Positions 6,491-14,969 of a stretch of 64,000 nucleotides of DNA are shown here, piece by piece. The notes below the pieces were generated by a model. It ran no database searches. It saw only the letters and a list, made by a program, of their open reading frames with translations, and had not been told where the DNA came from. The stretch is from the NCBI RefSeq assembly GCF_002075885.1, contig NZ_MDET01000018.1, positions 1-64,000 of the forward strand, read 5' to 3'. Made by a program: the position numbers and the translations under genes. This DNA is from Manganibacter manganicus. Lineage in GTDB: Bacteria; Pseudomonadota; Alphaproteobacteria; Rhizobiales; Rhizobiaceae. Within the stretch, counting starts at the first letter, position 1; each line of letters opens with the position of its first letter.

Positions 6491-6688
6491 ATGTCTTTTG
6501 TGCAAATGACAAATCTACGCGAGCGTGCCGCGCGCGCCCTGTGCCGCAAGGCAGGGCATGCCGAAGATATCATCTTCGACGGCAAGCCGGCCTGGGCGTG
6601 GTTTCTGAGCCATGCGGATGCCGTTTTCGAGGTGATCGGGCTGGCGAGGCCGGGCGATCAGGATTTGCAAGGCGGCGCGGGCATCTGA
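6491..6688 (+). CDS. small hypothetical protein
   Basis: A 65-residue protein with no family that I recognise. GGAGG lies about 8 nt before the ATG at 6491, which supports translation. The middle (DGKPAWAWFLSHADAVFEVI) is hydrophobic-aromatic; the ends are charged. A promoter-like sequence and a perfect palindrome lie upstream. It could be a remnant, a small regulator or an antitoxin-like protein. Confidence 0.45.
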   Translation: MSFVQMTNLRERAARALCRKAGHAEDIIFDGKPAWAWFLSHADAVFEVIGLARPGDQDLQGGAGI

Positions 6689-6926
6689 TCGCCAGAGCAT
6701 TTTGCTGCCAGACGGAATCGCCTGGCGTCGCATAAACGCGGCTAAGTAAATCAAGAAGAAGCAGCGCGAACCACATCCTGTGGACGCCAAAACGGCTGTG
6801 AACTGCTGCGTCGAACCGCTCGACCAGGGGAACAATCCCGTTCTTCGCGCTTCTTCTTGCATCACTTTGCCGTTTCAGGCGCCATTTCGACCAGATTAAT
6901 GGGTCCTGACCCTAGCTGACCTGATC
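6689..6926. other. noncoding spacer with degenerate repeat-like hairpin
   Basis: GCCAG (6707-6711) and CTGGC (6722-6726) enclose a 10-nt loop. The surrounding sequence (CGGAATCG ... GTCGCATAAACGCGGCTAA) resembles the short dispersed intergenic repeats common in Rhizobiales. That resemblance is from memory. No coding signal is seen. Confidence 0.35.
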
Positions 6927-7265
6927 CTAGTTGCAGCGCAGTTTCCTGGCCGTTCCAAGTGCGTCCTGCTTTGCTTGCAAGTGTTCAATCTGGGTCGTGC
7001 GTCGGTTTTTCAGCGCCGTAACCGCCTTTGTGCCGCCTGGCACCCAGAATGGGACGTTGACTCGGCTGATTTTGCCGCGTCGCACCGCGGCATCGGATAT
7101 GGCGATTGCCGTTTCGCCAATTTCGCCATTGAGGTCGGTGCAACTCATCGTGTCGAATTTGATAGGATCGACATTGCCCGACACCCCAAACGATCCGCAA
7201 CCGGTCAGCAGGATCATTGCCAGAACCCATGAAAATCGTCCGGCGCCGGGCCTCGTCGCTTTCAT
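6927..7265 (-). CDS. small putative lipoprotein
   Basis: A 112-residue protein with a lipoprotein signal peptide: positive N-terminus (MKATRPGAGR), a hydrophobic stretch and the lipobox LLTGC, so the mature protein should begin at that cysteine and be membrane-anchored. The mature part contains KFDTMSCTDLNGEIGETAIA and a helical C-terminus ending in RKLRCN, which suggests a disulfide. I chose the ATG at 7265 because the upstream extension (16 residues) would precede the signal peptide. The gene lies just downstream of proC on the same strand only in a loose sense; function is unknown. Confidence 0.6.
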   Translation of the reverse strand: MKATRPGAGRFSWVLAMILLTGCGSFGVSGNVDPIKFDTMSCTDLNGEIGETAIAISDAAVRRGKISRVNVPFWVPGGTKAVTALKNRRTTQIEHLQAKQDALGTARKLRCN

Positions 7266-7321
7266 GGGTATACCGTAACAATCGGCAGCACGGATTGGAA
7301 TGGCCATTTCCACGCCAGCCG

Positions 7322-8137
7322 CTATCTGCCGAGTTCGATCGATCTGAGCCGTGCGGCCTCGACGGCCTCCGTGACCAGCCGGGTCAGCCTGTCGTCGCCC
7401 ATCAGCACGCCAAGGGCTGCGGCCGTCGTGCCGTTCGGGCTTGTCACCTGCTGGCGCAACACGCCCGGCTCCTCGCCGCTTTGCGCGGCCAGCGTGGCTG
7501 CCCCGTAAACCGTTTGCATGGCAAGCAGTTTCGCCGTCTGTTCGGGCAAGCCGGCCTGCTGTGCTGCTGCCGTCAAGGCTTCGATAAAATGGAAAATATA
7601 GGCCGGGCCGGAGCCGGAAACCGCCGTTACCGCATCCATCAGCTTTTCATCGGCAATCGTCGCCACTTCACCGCTTGCAGAAAGCAGGTCGAGAACCTGC
7701 TGTTTCACCGCCTCGCCGACCTGCGGATTGGAGAACACCACCATCATCCCTTTGCCGATTGCCGCTGGCGTGTTGGGCATGCAACGCATGACTGGCGGCC
7801 TGCCGCCCAGGCTGTCTTCCAGCGTGGCCACCGATGTCCCGGCCGCAACCGATACGTAGGTGGTGCGGCCATCGGCAAAACGCCTGTAGGCTTCGGCCAC
7901 GGCGCGGATCACTTGCGGCTTTACCGCCAGCACTATCAATTGAGGGGATGCATTCGCCGGAATGCCCGCGGCATCCGCAACCCCTTGGCATCCAAGCGCT
8001 TCGGCCCGCTCGCGCAATTCATCGTTGGGTTCGACGACGAGGACGTGGCCCTTAGCGAGTTTGCCGGCGTCCAGCCAGCCTTTCAGCATTGCATAGCCCA
8101 TATTGCCGCAGCCGGCGAGAATGAGTCTGATCGTCAT
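7322..8137 (-). CDS. proC: pyrroline-5-carboxylate reductase
   Basis: Catalyses the last step of proline synthesis, reducing pyrroline-5-carboxylate with NAD(P)H. The 271 residues match the usual length. The N-terminal Rossmann motif is GCGNMGYAMLKGWLD, and VLAVKPQVI follows. The signature MRCMPNTPAAIGKGMMVV and the C-terminal dimerisation helices with VSGSGPAYIFHFIEAL are present. It is read on its own; the polysaccharide gene upstream on the same strand is separated by a hairpin terminator. Confidence 0.95.
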   Translation of the reverse strand: MTIRLILAGCGNMGYAMLKGWLDAGKLAKGHVLVVEPNDELRERAEALGCQGVADAAGIPANASPQLIVLAVKPQVIRAVAEAYRRFADGRTTYVSVAAGTSVATLEDSLGGRPPVMRCMPNTPAAIGKGMMVVFSNPQVGEAVKQQVLDLLSASGEVATIADEKLMDAVTAVSGSGPAYIFHFIEALTAAAQQAGLPEQTAKLLAMQTVYGAATLAAQSGEEPGVLRQQVTSPNGTTAAALGVLMGDDRLTRLVTEAVEAARLRSIELGR

Positions 8138-8168
8138 GAGGCGTCTCCCAGAACTGCTCTGCCTTAAA

Positions 8169-8192
8169 GCCTTTCAGCCTGCTGTGAAAGGC
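8169..8192 (-). terminator. hairpin terminator between the O-antigen polymerase-like gene and proC
   Basis: GCCTTTCA (8169-8176), 8-nt loop, TGAAAGGC (8185-8192). On the minus strand it is followed by TTTAAGG. It lies just after the stop at 8195. Confidence 0.55.
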
Positions 8193-8194
8193 CG

Positions 8195-9514
8195 TTACAC
8201 GGCGCGGCGCGGCACAAACGAGCGCCGCGAAGCCTGCCGTAGGCCGAACAAACCGAGCACGAAGAACATCCAGACCGGATCGGCCCGCCGGAAGAAAAAA
8301 CTTTCCAGAAAGCCGTTGAGAGAGGTGAACAGCACCACCATCATGAAGAAATCGCCCAGATAGATGTTTTCCTTGAACGGGAAAATGCGCAGATAATCGC
8401 GTGCCGGAGCGATGACGAACGTGTACGTGGCTATGCAGACAGCGGGTATGCCCATCAGCACGGCGATGTCGAGGTACCCATTGTGACCGTGGACGATATT
8501 GCGGACATCCCATGCCCGGTCGAAGGGTTGGCCTTGGTTGAGAAGCAGTGGCGTGCCCCAGAAACTCTCATAACCATAGCCGGTCCATGGCCGATCTGCC
8601 AACATCTCTCCGGCGAACTGCCAGATGGTCGTGCGCCCGGTATAGGTCAGATGTGGAAAATAGCTGGCGGCCAGATGCTTCATTGGTGGCAGGAACACGA
8701 TGCCGAGCGTCCCGAGCGCGGTGACAGTAATGGCGGCAACGAAGAGAATGGGTGTGCAGAATCGCAAGCCGATCATTCCCGGCAACATCACCATGAGGAT
8801 GGAAAAGGGCACCAGCGCCAGCGTCGTCTTGGACCCTGTATGCAGCACGAAGTTCAACGCCAGGACGATTATGACGGCTCCCCAGAACCGCCGGCCTCTG
8901 CGAAAAAGATAGAGCCCGGCGAAACTGAAGCAGGCCATCACCGGGCCGGCAATATTCTTGTGCGTGAAGACGCCCCGCCACAGGCCGGCATGTTCGGGTT
9001 CCGCCGACTCTGCCGTGTGCATCGCGGCGTTCGGAAATATCACAAGACCGATATAGGACAGGCCGATGACGATTACGGCGGCGAAGATGAGCACCGTCGA
9101 AAAGTCGTCGGCATCCTTCGGCAGCGCCAGGACCGTTGCCATCGCTGTCATGGCGATCAGCGTGAAGGAGGCCGTGCGCATGGCCGAGGCGGGGTCGGTT
9201 GCCATCATCACGGAAAACATGAAGAAGCCGAGCATCAGCATCCATGACGGGCTGAGCAGGCCACGAAGTACGCGCCCGTCCGTCAATGTTGTCAGCGAAA
9301 ACAGAGATACGGCTCCCAGAATGCCGAAGCCGGCCTGATTGACGATATCGCCGCTATCACCGGCCAACTGGACGCCGGCAGGATCGAAGGGCCTGAACGA
9401 CACGAGAATGACGGCAAGAAGCAGGGCGGCAATGGCGGTGGCGATACCCTGGCGCGTGAACGCGGCGCTCAGCGGCGCGCGCTCAGTTCTTTTCAGGCTG
9501 GCGGTATTGCTCAT
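8195..9514 (-). CDS. O-antigen ligase/polymerase-like membrane protein (Wzy/WaaL type)
   Basis: About 439 residues with roughly ten transmembrane helices and a large periplasmic loop near residues 290-345 containing LTYTGRTTIWQFAGEMLADR and TGYGYESFWG. VHGHNGYLDIAVLMGIP follows the loop, and the conserved histidine in HNGYLD is typical of the Wzy_C family. Such proteins polymerise or ligate lipid-linked oligosaccharides in the periplasm. I chose ATG 9514 (MSNTASLKRT); ATG 9520 is equally possible. It overlaps the 3' end of the upstream glycosyltransferase, so the two are probably co-expressed. Confidence 0.8.
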   Translation of the reverse strand: MSNTASLKRTERAPLSAAFTRQGIATAIAALLLAVILVSFRPFDPAGVQLAGDSGDIVNQAGFGILGAVSLFSLTTLTDGRVLRGLLSPSWMLMLGFFMFSVMMATDPASAMRTASFTLIAMTAMATVLALPKDADDFSTVLIFAAVIVIGLSYIGLVIFPNAAMHTAESAEPEHAGLWRGVFTHKNIAGPVMACFSFAGLYLFRRGRRFWGAVIIVLALNFVLHTGSKTTLALVPFSILMVMLPGMIGLRFCTPILFVAAITVTALGTLGIVFLPPMKHLAASYFPHLTYTGRTTIWQFAGEMLADRPWTGYGYESFWGTPLLLNQGQPFDRAWDVRNIVHGHNGYLDIAVLMGIPAVCIATYTFVIAPARDYLRIFPFKENIYLGDFFMMVVLFTSLNGFLESFFFRRADPVWMFFVLGLFGLRQASRRSFVPRRAV

Positions 9515-10481
9515 TGGCATATCCGAACTCGGACGCCAGGCGTCCGATGGCGACATAGATCGGGTAGGAGGCGATCGCCGGTGATCCGGTGCGCAGCAAC
9601 CGCAGCAAGGCGCGTACTGGTGATGCCGTCAACAAGGCAAGGCTTTTCAGCAGCACCTTCGTGCGTGCAAAGGGTGTGCCAGCACGCTTCTTCTTCTCTA
9701 CCAGTGTTGAAAGCGCGCCATTGCGCAGGCTCCGCGCGCGTATCCAGTCGGCTTCCACTCGGCGTGGCGGCACCGTCTCGAAGACCTTCGCCTCCGCGCA
9801 CCAGCCGAGCCTAAAACCTTTCTGCTTCGCGCGGCTGAGAAAGTCGGAATCGCCGCCACCGGTAAAGTTGAACTTCAGGTCGAGGAACGGCTGTTCCATC
9901 GTCATCAGTACCTTGCGGCTTATCAGAAGATTGCCGGATGAATAGAGCGCCTGCACCAGCCCGCTTTGCCGATAGGGCGGCGCAAATACAGGATGTTGGT
10001 TCCATCCGGCGTGAACCGGATTGGAGAAGACCGGCACCTGCGGTGCACCGACGATGTCGGCCTGCAGGGTTTCGGCGGCTCGGCACATGGTTTCCAGCCA
10101 ATCGGGCGCGGCGGTCTCGTCATCGTCGATAACGATGAGATGGCGGAAATTGGGAAATTGCAGGATCGCGGTCTGCCAGCCGGCATTATAGGCGCAGCAA
10201 TTGCCCCTCTCATGCGCAATGATGACCAGACCGGCAAGATCGCCCCGCTCGAAAAGCGGCAGCGTGGCTTGCGCACCCTCGCGCGTTTCGGCTTCGTTTT
10301 CCATGACGATCACGGCGAAGCGCCTTGTCGTCTTTTGCCGGCGCAGCGATTCCAGCGTTTCCAGCACCTGTCGCGGACGCTTGAAGGTGGGCAGCGTCAC
10401 CACCACTTCGATCGTCTCGGCCTCCAAGTCTGGAGAGCGGCCTGCAATCGATATGGAACCGGATGATGGCAGGGGATTCAT
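9483..10481 (-). CDS. glycosyltransferase family 2
   Basis: A 332-residue cytoplasmic sugar transferase. The GT-A fold is shown by VVVTLPTFKRPRQVLETLES near residue 26, HLIVIDDDETAAPDWLE (metal-binding DDD), and FTGGGDSDFLSRAKQKGFR downstream. The C-terminal hydrophobic segment (LKSLALLTASPVRALLRLL) may associate with the membrane. It precedes and overlaps the polymerase/ligase gene. Together with the divergent genes from 10654 it forms a polysaccharide synthesis locus. Sugar specificity cannot be read. Confidence 0.85.
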   Translation of the reverse strand: MNPLPSSGSISIAGRSPDLEAETIEVVVTLPTFKRPRQVLETLESLRRQKTTRRFAVIVMENEAETREGAQATLPLFERGDLAGLVIIAHERGNCCAYNAGWQTAILQFPNFRHLIVIDDDETAAPDWLETMCRAAETLQADIVGAPQVPVFSNPVHAGWNQHPVFAPPYRQSGLVQALYSSGNLLISRKVLMTMEQPFLDLKFNFTGGGDSDFLSRAKQKGFRLGWCAEAKVFETVPPRRVEADWIRARSLRNGALSTLVEKKKRAGTPFARTKVLLKSLALLTASPVRALLRLLRTGSPAIASYPIYVAIGRLASEFGYANEQYRQPEKN

Positions 10482-10653
10482 CGTGATGCGCCAACTGCTG
10501 AAAGTGTGCTCCCATTATCATGACGATGATAACGTTTCGTTAATCACCTTCAGTGGTAAGGCACGGAAATATCTCGATTAATGGCTACTGATGCTGGCGT
10601 TTAAGCAAGGCTTCACCCGGCTTTGCTACCGACCCGCTCAGGAACAGGGTGAG
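10482..10653. promoter_or_regulatory. divergent promoter region of the polysaccharide cluster
   Basis: About 170 nt between the minus-strand glycosyltransferase (start 10481) and the plus-strand operon (start 10654). It includes an AT-rich core around 10515-10580 in an otherwise GC-rich locus, suited to divergent promoters. No specific boxes are clear. Confidence 0.35.
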
Positions 10654-11820
10654 ATGCGTCTGCTGTTTGCCACTTCGATCGTGCCCGACGGCATGCTTGC
10701 CTCCGGCTACGAGATCGCCAATGCGGCGATCATCGATGCGCTGCGCCGCGCCGGCGCCGACGTTACTGTCATCGGCTTCACATGGCCGGACCGATCACCC
10801 GCCGATCCAGACAATACGCTGGTTGTGGGTGCGCTTGACGTCCGCACGCAAAATGCCGGATTGCGCACCAAGCTGGTGTGGCTCGCCAAGGCCTTGAAAA
10901 CCGGCCTGACCTTTGCTTCGGCAAAGTTGCTTGTGGTGCCCGATGAGGCGATACGTGCGAGGATTCGCGATGCGGGGCCGTTCGACGGCTATATTTTGAA
11001 TTCCGTCCAATTCGTTGCCGCGTTCGAGGCGGTGCTTGCCGACAGGCCGTCGATCTTCGTCGCCCATAATGTCGAATATCGCTCGGCAGAGGAGAATGCA
11101 GCGGCCAGTTCGGGCCTCGAGCGCTGGCTGTTTCGTCGCGAGGCACGGCTTTTGAAAATTCTGGAAGCGCGGCTTTGCCGAAAGGCGCATTTCGTCTTCA
11201 CGCTGGCGCAGGATGACAGGGCGCCGCTCGGCGTTGCCGACGACAGGAAATCCGCAGTGCTACCATTGGTGACGATGCGAACCGTGCCGGCAAAGACCAG
11301 CCGCGCCATAGCGTGCGATGCGGCGCTCATCGGCACATGGACATGGCAACCCAACAGGATCGGCCTCGACTGGTTTCTGGAAAAAGTCGTGCCGCATCTG
11401 CCAGGCACGTTTCGAGTTCGCATTGCCGGCAATATACCGCAAGGCATGAGTAGTTCGCATCCGGGGGTCGAATTTGTCGGTCGTGTGCCGGATGCCCGCG
11501 CCTTTGTGCGCTCCGGTGCCGTCGTGCCGCTGATCAGCACTGCCGGCAGCGGCGTGCAACTGAAAACCATCGAGACCTTTGAACTCGGCCTGCCATCGGT
11601 CGCCACCAGCCGTTCATTGCGTGGCATCGGCTATCGGCCGGTCAATTGCGTCGTTACCGACGATCCTGTGGCCTTTGCCAATGGGCTCGCCGCAGCGGCA
11701 AAGGCGCCGCGCGACGCCGATGGCGCTGCCTTCCATGCCAGCCAGTTGAAGGCGCTCGACGCAGCGGTTGCGCGTGGCCTTGCCACGCTTACCGCACGCA
11801 GGCAGGAGGTCGGCGCATGA
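10654..11820 (+). CDS. glycosyltransferase (GT-B, family 1/4 type)
   Basis: 388 residues from ATG 10654 (MRLLFATSIVPDGMLASGY). Upstream GTG/ATG codons are possible but lie outside the usual GT-B opening. The N-terminal domain has the glycine-rich start and FVAHNVEYRSAEENAAAS; the C-terminal domain has ALIGTWTWQPNRIGLDWFLE and FVGRVPDARAFVRSGAVVPL followed by GSGVQLKTIETFELGLP. These are the donor-binding features of this fold. It is the first gene of an operon whose next two genes each start at an ATGA overlap. It probably adds one sugar to the repeat unit. Confidence 0.85.
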   Translation: MRLLFATSIVPDGMLASGYEIANAAIIDALRRAGADVTVIGFTWPDRSPADPDNTLVVGALDVRTQNAGLRTKLVWLAKALKTGLTFASAKLLVVPDEAIRARIRDAGPFDGYILNSVQFVAAFEAVLADRPSIFVAHNVEYRSAEENAAASSGLERWLFRREARLLKILEARLCRKAHFVFTLAQDDRAPLGVADDRKSAVLPLVTMRTVPAKTSRAIACDAALIGTWTWQPNRIGLDWFLEKVVPHLPGTFRVRIAGNIPQGMSSSHPGVEFVGRVPDARAFVRSGAVVPLISTAGSGVQLKTIETFELGLPSVATSRSLRGIGYRPVNCVVTDDPVAFANGLAAAAKAPRDADGAAFHASQLKALDAAVARGLATLTARRQEVGA

Positions 11821-12620
11821 ATGTTCATGCCAAGCCCATTGCCGGGGCTGACACGGCACGTAAAATTCTGGGCGTCGCCGTCGCCAATATCGAGCGGGCC
11901 GAGGCCCTCGATCTGCTCGAACGCCGCATCAAGGAGCGGCGCTTCACCAAACTGGGTTTTCTCAACGCTCATGGTGCCAACCTTGCCACGACCAATCCCG
12001 ATTTTGCGTCGGCATTGCAGGATTTTCTCATTCTGCCCGACGGGGTTGGCGTCGATATCGCGGCAAAGCTGCTCTATGGCGTACCGTTTCGGGCCAATCT
12101 GAACGGCACTGATTTCGTGCCCGCGCTGCTGCGTTTCGCCACGCCTCCAATCACGGTGGGCTTGCTCGGCGCGTCGCGCTGTAACGTCGAGGCGGCGGCG
12201 GACAAGCTAAAAATAGTTGCGCCGCAGCATCGGTATCCAGTCATGCATGACGGTTTTTTCTCCCCGGCGGACGAACCCGGCATTCTGCGTCAACTCGCGG
12301 AAGTACGACCGGATATCCTGCTGGTGGCGATGGGCATGCCGCGCCAGGAATTGTGGATGGCGCGTCATCTCGATCAGCGCCATTGCACTGTAGCAATTGC
12401 GGTTGGCGCACTTTTCGACTTCCTTGCCGGTGCGGTTCCGCGTGCGCCGAAATGGGTGAGGCGCCTACGGCTGGAATGGGTTTTTCGCATGGGCCTGGAG
12501 CCGAAGCGGCTTTGGCGGCGTTATGTCTTGGGCAATCCGCTCTTTCTGGCGCGTGTCGCTATCCAAAAGTTGTTCGGTCCAAAAGCGAGTGGGCGGACCA
12601 GCGGGAGCGTGCGCGAATGA
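11817..12620 (+). CDS. WecG/TagA/CpsF-family glycosyltransferase
   Basis: A 267-residue member of the GT26 family, which transfers N-acetylmannosamine-type sugars onto lipid-linked acceptors. Recognisable blocks are FLNAHGANLATTNPDF, LPDGVGVDIAAKLL, LLVAMGMPRQELWM and AVGALFDFLAGAVPRAPKW, followed by the basic LRLEWVFRMGLEPKRLWRRY near the C-terminus. The start ATG at 11817 overlaps the TGA of the preceding glycosyltransferase (ATGA). The exact sugar is unknown. Confidence 0.9.
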   Translation: MNVHAKPIAGADTARKILGVAVANIERAEALDLLERRIKERRFTKLGFLNAHGANLATTNPDFASALQDFLILPDGVGVDIAAKLLYGVPFRANLNGTDFVPALLRFATPPITVGLLGASRCNVEAAADKLKIVAPQHRYPVMHDGFFSPADEPGILRQLAEVRPDILLVAMGMPRQELWMARHLDQRHCTVAIAVGALFDFLAGAVPRAPKWVRRLRLEWVFRMGLEPKRLWRRYVLGNPLFLARVAIQKLFGPKASGRTSGSVRE

Positions 12621-13537
12621 ACAGCCGCGTTGCCTCAGAGCGGTTTGCGGAAAGAGCGCCGTCCGTGCAGCCGCGTTTTGCTATTGTCACCCCCAGTTAT
12701 AGGCGGGATTTCGAACGCTGCCGCCTGCTTTGCGAGACCATGGACCGCCAGGTCAGCGGTTTCGACCGGCATTATATCCTGGTCGAAAAACGCGATGTCA
12801 CGCTGTTTCGGCAATTGGCCGGCGCGCGCCGCACCATCATTGACGAGCGCGCGCTGCTGCCCGGCTGGCTACGCCCGTTCGATGATCCGACGAGCCTTTT
12901 TCGCCGACGCATCTGGCTGAGCTTGCGGACCAAGCCACTGCGCGGCTGGCATGTTCAGCAATTGCGTCGTATCGCCGTCGCCGGGCACGTGCCGGAAGAT
13001 ATTTTGGTCTATTGCGATTCCGATGTCGCCTTTCTGAAACCGTTCGATTGCGGGATCTTCCAGCGCGACGGCAAGACGCGGCTGTTTCGGCGTGACGATG
13101 GTCTGGAGGGGCGGCGCCTTGCCGACCATCATGTCTGGTCCGATAATGCCGCAAAACTGCTCGGCATTACGGAGCGGTCTCGCCTGCGCCACGACTACAT
13201 CACGACGCTGATCGCCTGGCGGCGCGACACGCAGCTTGCCATGTGTCGTCATATCGAAGACGTCGCCGGCCGCCATTGGGCGGAGGCGATCGGGGCTGAG
13301 CGAAAGTTTTCCGAATGCATCATCTACGGCCGCTATGTCGATGAGGTGCTGGGCGGAGCAGATCATTTTCACGGCTCGCAGGACTATTGCCGCGTACAGT
13401 GGTGGGATTCCCTGTCGGACGCCGAACTGGAAGCCTTTATCGCTTCCATGGCGCCCGAGCAGGTGGCCATCGGCCTGCAATCGTTCATCAGCAACGATAT
13501 CGGCCGTGTCCGCCGTCTGATCGAAAGGGTTGCCTGA
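12617..13537 (+). CDS. DUF6492-type glycosyltransferase-like protein
   Basis: 306 residues starting at an ATGA overlap with the previous gene. The opening FAIVTPSYRRDFERCRLLCE and the acidic motif ILVYCDSDVAFLKPFD look like a nucleotide-sugar-binding GT-A fold with a DSD metal site. IIYGRYVDEVLGG and HDYITTLIAWRR lie in the C-terminal half. This fits the DUF6492 family often found in polysaccharide loci. The operon context supports a sugar-transfer or modification role. The activity itself is not established. Confidence 0.7.
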   Translation: MNSRVASERFAERAPSVQPRFAIVTPSYRRDFERCRLLCETMDRQVSGFDRHYILVEKRDVTLFRQLAGARRTIIDERALLPGWLRPFDDPTSLFRRRIWLSLRTKPLRGWHVQQLRRIAVAGHVPEDILVYCDSDVAFLKPFDCGIFQRDGKTRLFRRDDGLEGRRLADHHVWSDNAAKLLGITERSRLRHDYITTLIAWRRDTQLAMCRHIEDVAGRHWAEAIGAERKFSECIIYGRYVDEVLGGADHFHGSQDYCRVQWWDSLSDAELEAFIASMAPEQVAIGLQSFISNDIGRVRRLIERVA

Positions 13538-13543
13538 GCAGGT

Positions 13544-14842
13544 TCAGATTGCCTTGGCGGGGCGACGCATCGCGGCGTAGGTGAGCAGCGCCGAGGCAAG
13601 ATAAAGCAGCAGGAAGACGAGATTGAGCGTCAGGACCAGCGTCGGGATATCGCCATCGGCCGCCGAGATCGCCACGGCCAGGAACGTAACCTTCAGGCCG
13701 GCAAGGACCGCGAGGTTGAAGGCGCGGATCAAGGTCTGGCCGCGCGCAAACAGTAGTTCCGCTTGATATTCGGTGAGGTTCCGCAGCCCCGGCACGCAGA
13801 GCGCCAGCAGAACCAGCGGAGCTGCTTCGCCGACATTGCGGCCGAGCGCATTGGGGAAAAAGTGCAGGATAAGGCCGAGCGTCAGAAGGGCGGCGGTCGA
13901 GACCAAAAATATACCGCCTTCGATGCCGATCTTGACCGCAAGGCGCGACAATATTTCGGGTGTCCGCATCATGCGCTGCACCAGCATCATCGAGAATGTG
14001 CGGATCGGGATGGCAGTCAGGTCCACCAGCCGCATGACAATGGCGTAAATGCCGGCGAGATGAGCTCCTCCGAGTGAGAGCACCAGCAGTTTGTCCAGTT
14101 CCATCTGCAGATAGAACAGCACTTCGGCCCCTGCCACATAGGCGGAATCGGCTAGGCGGCGCCAGTAGAGCGTGGGTTTGAAGCGCAATCTCTGGCGCGG
14201 ATAGAAGAACCAGAAAGCAACGATCAGTGCGGAGGCGTTGGCCCCGATATAAAACAGCGTCCATGCTTCCAGCGTTTGCAGGCCGGAAAAGGCGAAAAGC
14301 ACGGCAGCGCCGGCGCGCATCGCCGTTCCCAGGATCGTCAATATCGCTGCACGACCGTAGCGGCCAAGCCCGTTATTGACGATCATCGCCACTTCGCAGG
14401 GACGCCACAGCAGCGCCTCGGCTACGACGACGTTGCAATACGCGGCAAGCGCCACCCCCCCGAAAAAGAAGATCAGATAGACGGCATAGGATGCGGCCGC
14501 CAGTATCGGCAGAGAAAGGAAAGCCAAAAGCAGAAAGCCGGTTGTGAAGGTGCCGATCAATTTCGGCCTGATGGTGGCGGTTCTGTAGAGCGCCGAGATG
14601 AAGCCGAACGCCAGGAGGCGAGAGAGCATGACACCGGCTGCAGAGGCAGTGGCGAACATGCCGAAATCGGATATGGAAAGAACATTGGCCAGTGCCACGA
14701 AATAGGCGAGCGAGAATACCAGCCTGCCGCCTGCGCCACTGACCGCGGAAAGATAGTCGCGCAGCAGACCGCGGCGCTCGGCCGTAAGCGTGCCGAGCCG
14801 CGAGAGGCCGCCTCTGCGCTGAATGTCTCCAAGCCGTGCCAT
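13544..14842 (-). CDS. Wzx-like polysaccharide flippase (MATE/MOP superfamily)
   Basis: 432 residues with about 12 predicted transmembrane helices and short loops, for example LVFSLAYFVALANVLSISDF near the N-terminus. The overall layout fits lipopolysaccharide/O-antigen translocases that flip lipid-linked repeat units across the inner membrane. It converges on the DUF6492 gene with only 6 nt between the stops. It is divergent from the Wzz-like gene. Conserved motifs in this family are few, so the call rests on topology and neighbourhood. Confidence 0.75.
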   Translation of the reverse strand: MARLGDIQRRGGLSRLGTLTAERRGLLRDYLSAVSGAGGRLVFSLAYFVALANVLSISDFGMFATASAAGVMLSRLLAFGFISALYRTATIRPKLIGTFTTGFLLLAFLSLPILAAASYAVYLIFFFGGVALAAYCNVVVAEALLWRPCEVAMIVNNGLGRYGRAAILTILGTAMRAGAAVLFAFSGLQTLEAWTLFYIGANASALIVAFWFFYPRQRLRFKPTLYWRRLADSAYVAGAEVLFYLQMELDKLLVLSLGGAHLAGIYAIVMRLVDLTAIPIRTFSMMLVQRMMRTPEILSRLAVKIGIEGGIFLVSTAALLTLGLILHFFPNALGRNVGEAAPLVLLALCVPGLRNLTEYQAELLFARGQTLIRAFNLAVLAGLKVTFLAVAISAADGDIPTLVLTLNLVFLLLYLASALLTYAAMRRPAKAI

Positions 14843-14969
14843 CGCTCGCCAGCATAGGCGGTAATGCTTAATTCGGCGTTCCGCCCGACACGGATATTCG
14901 TGCTGCGCACTCCGAAAATTAATCTTTTGTTTTCCATGGTTGTTTAGCTTGGCTTAACGGACGGGTAAG

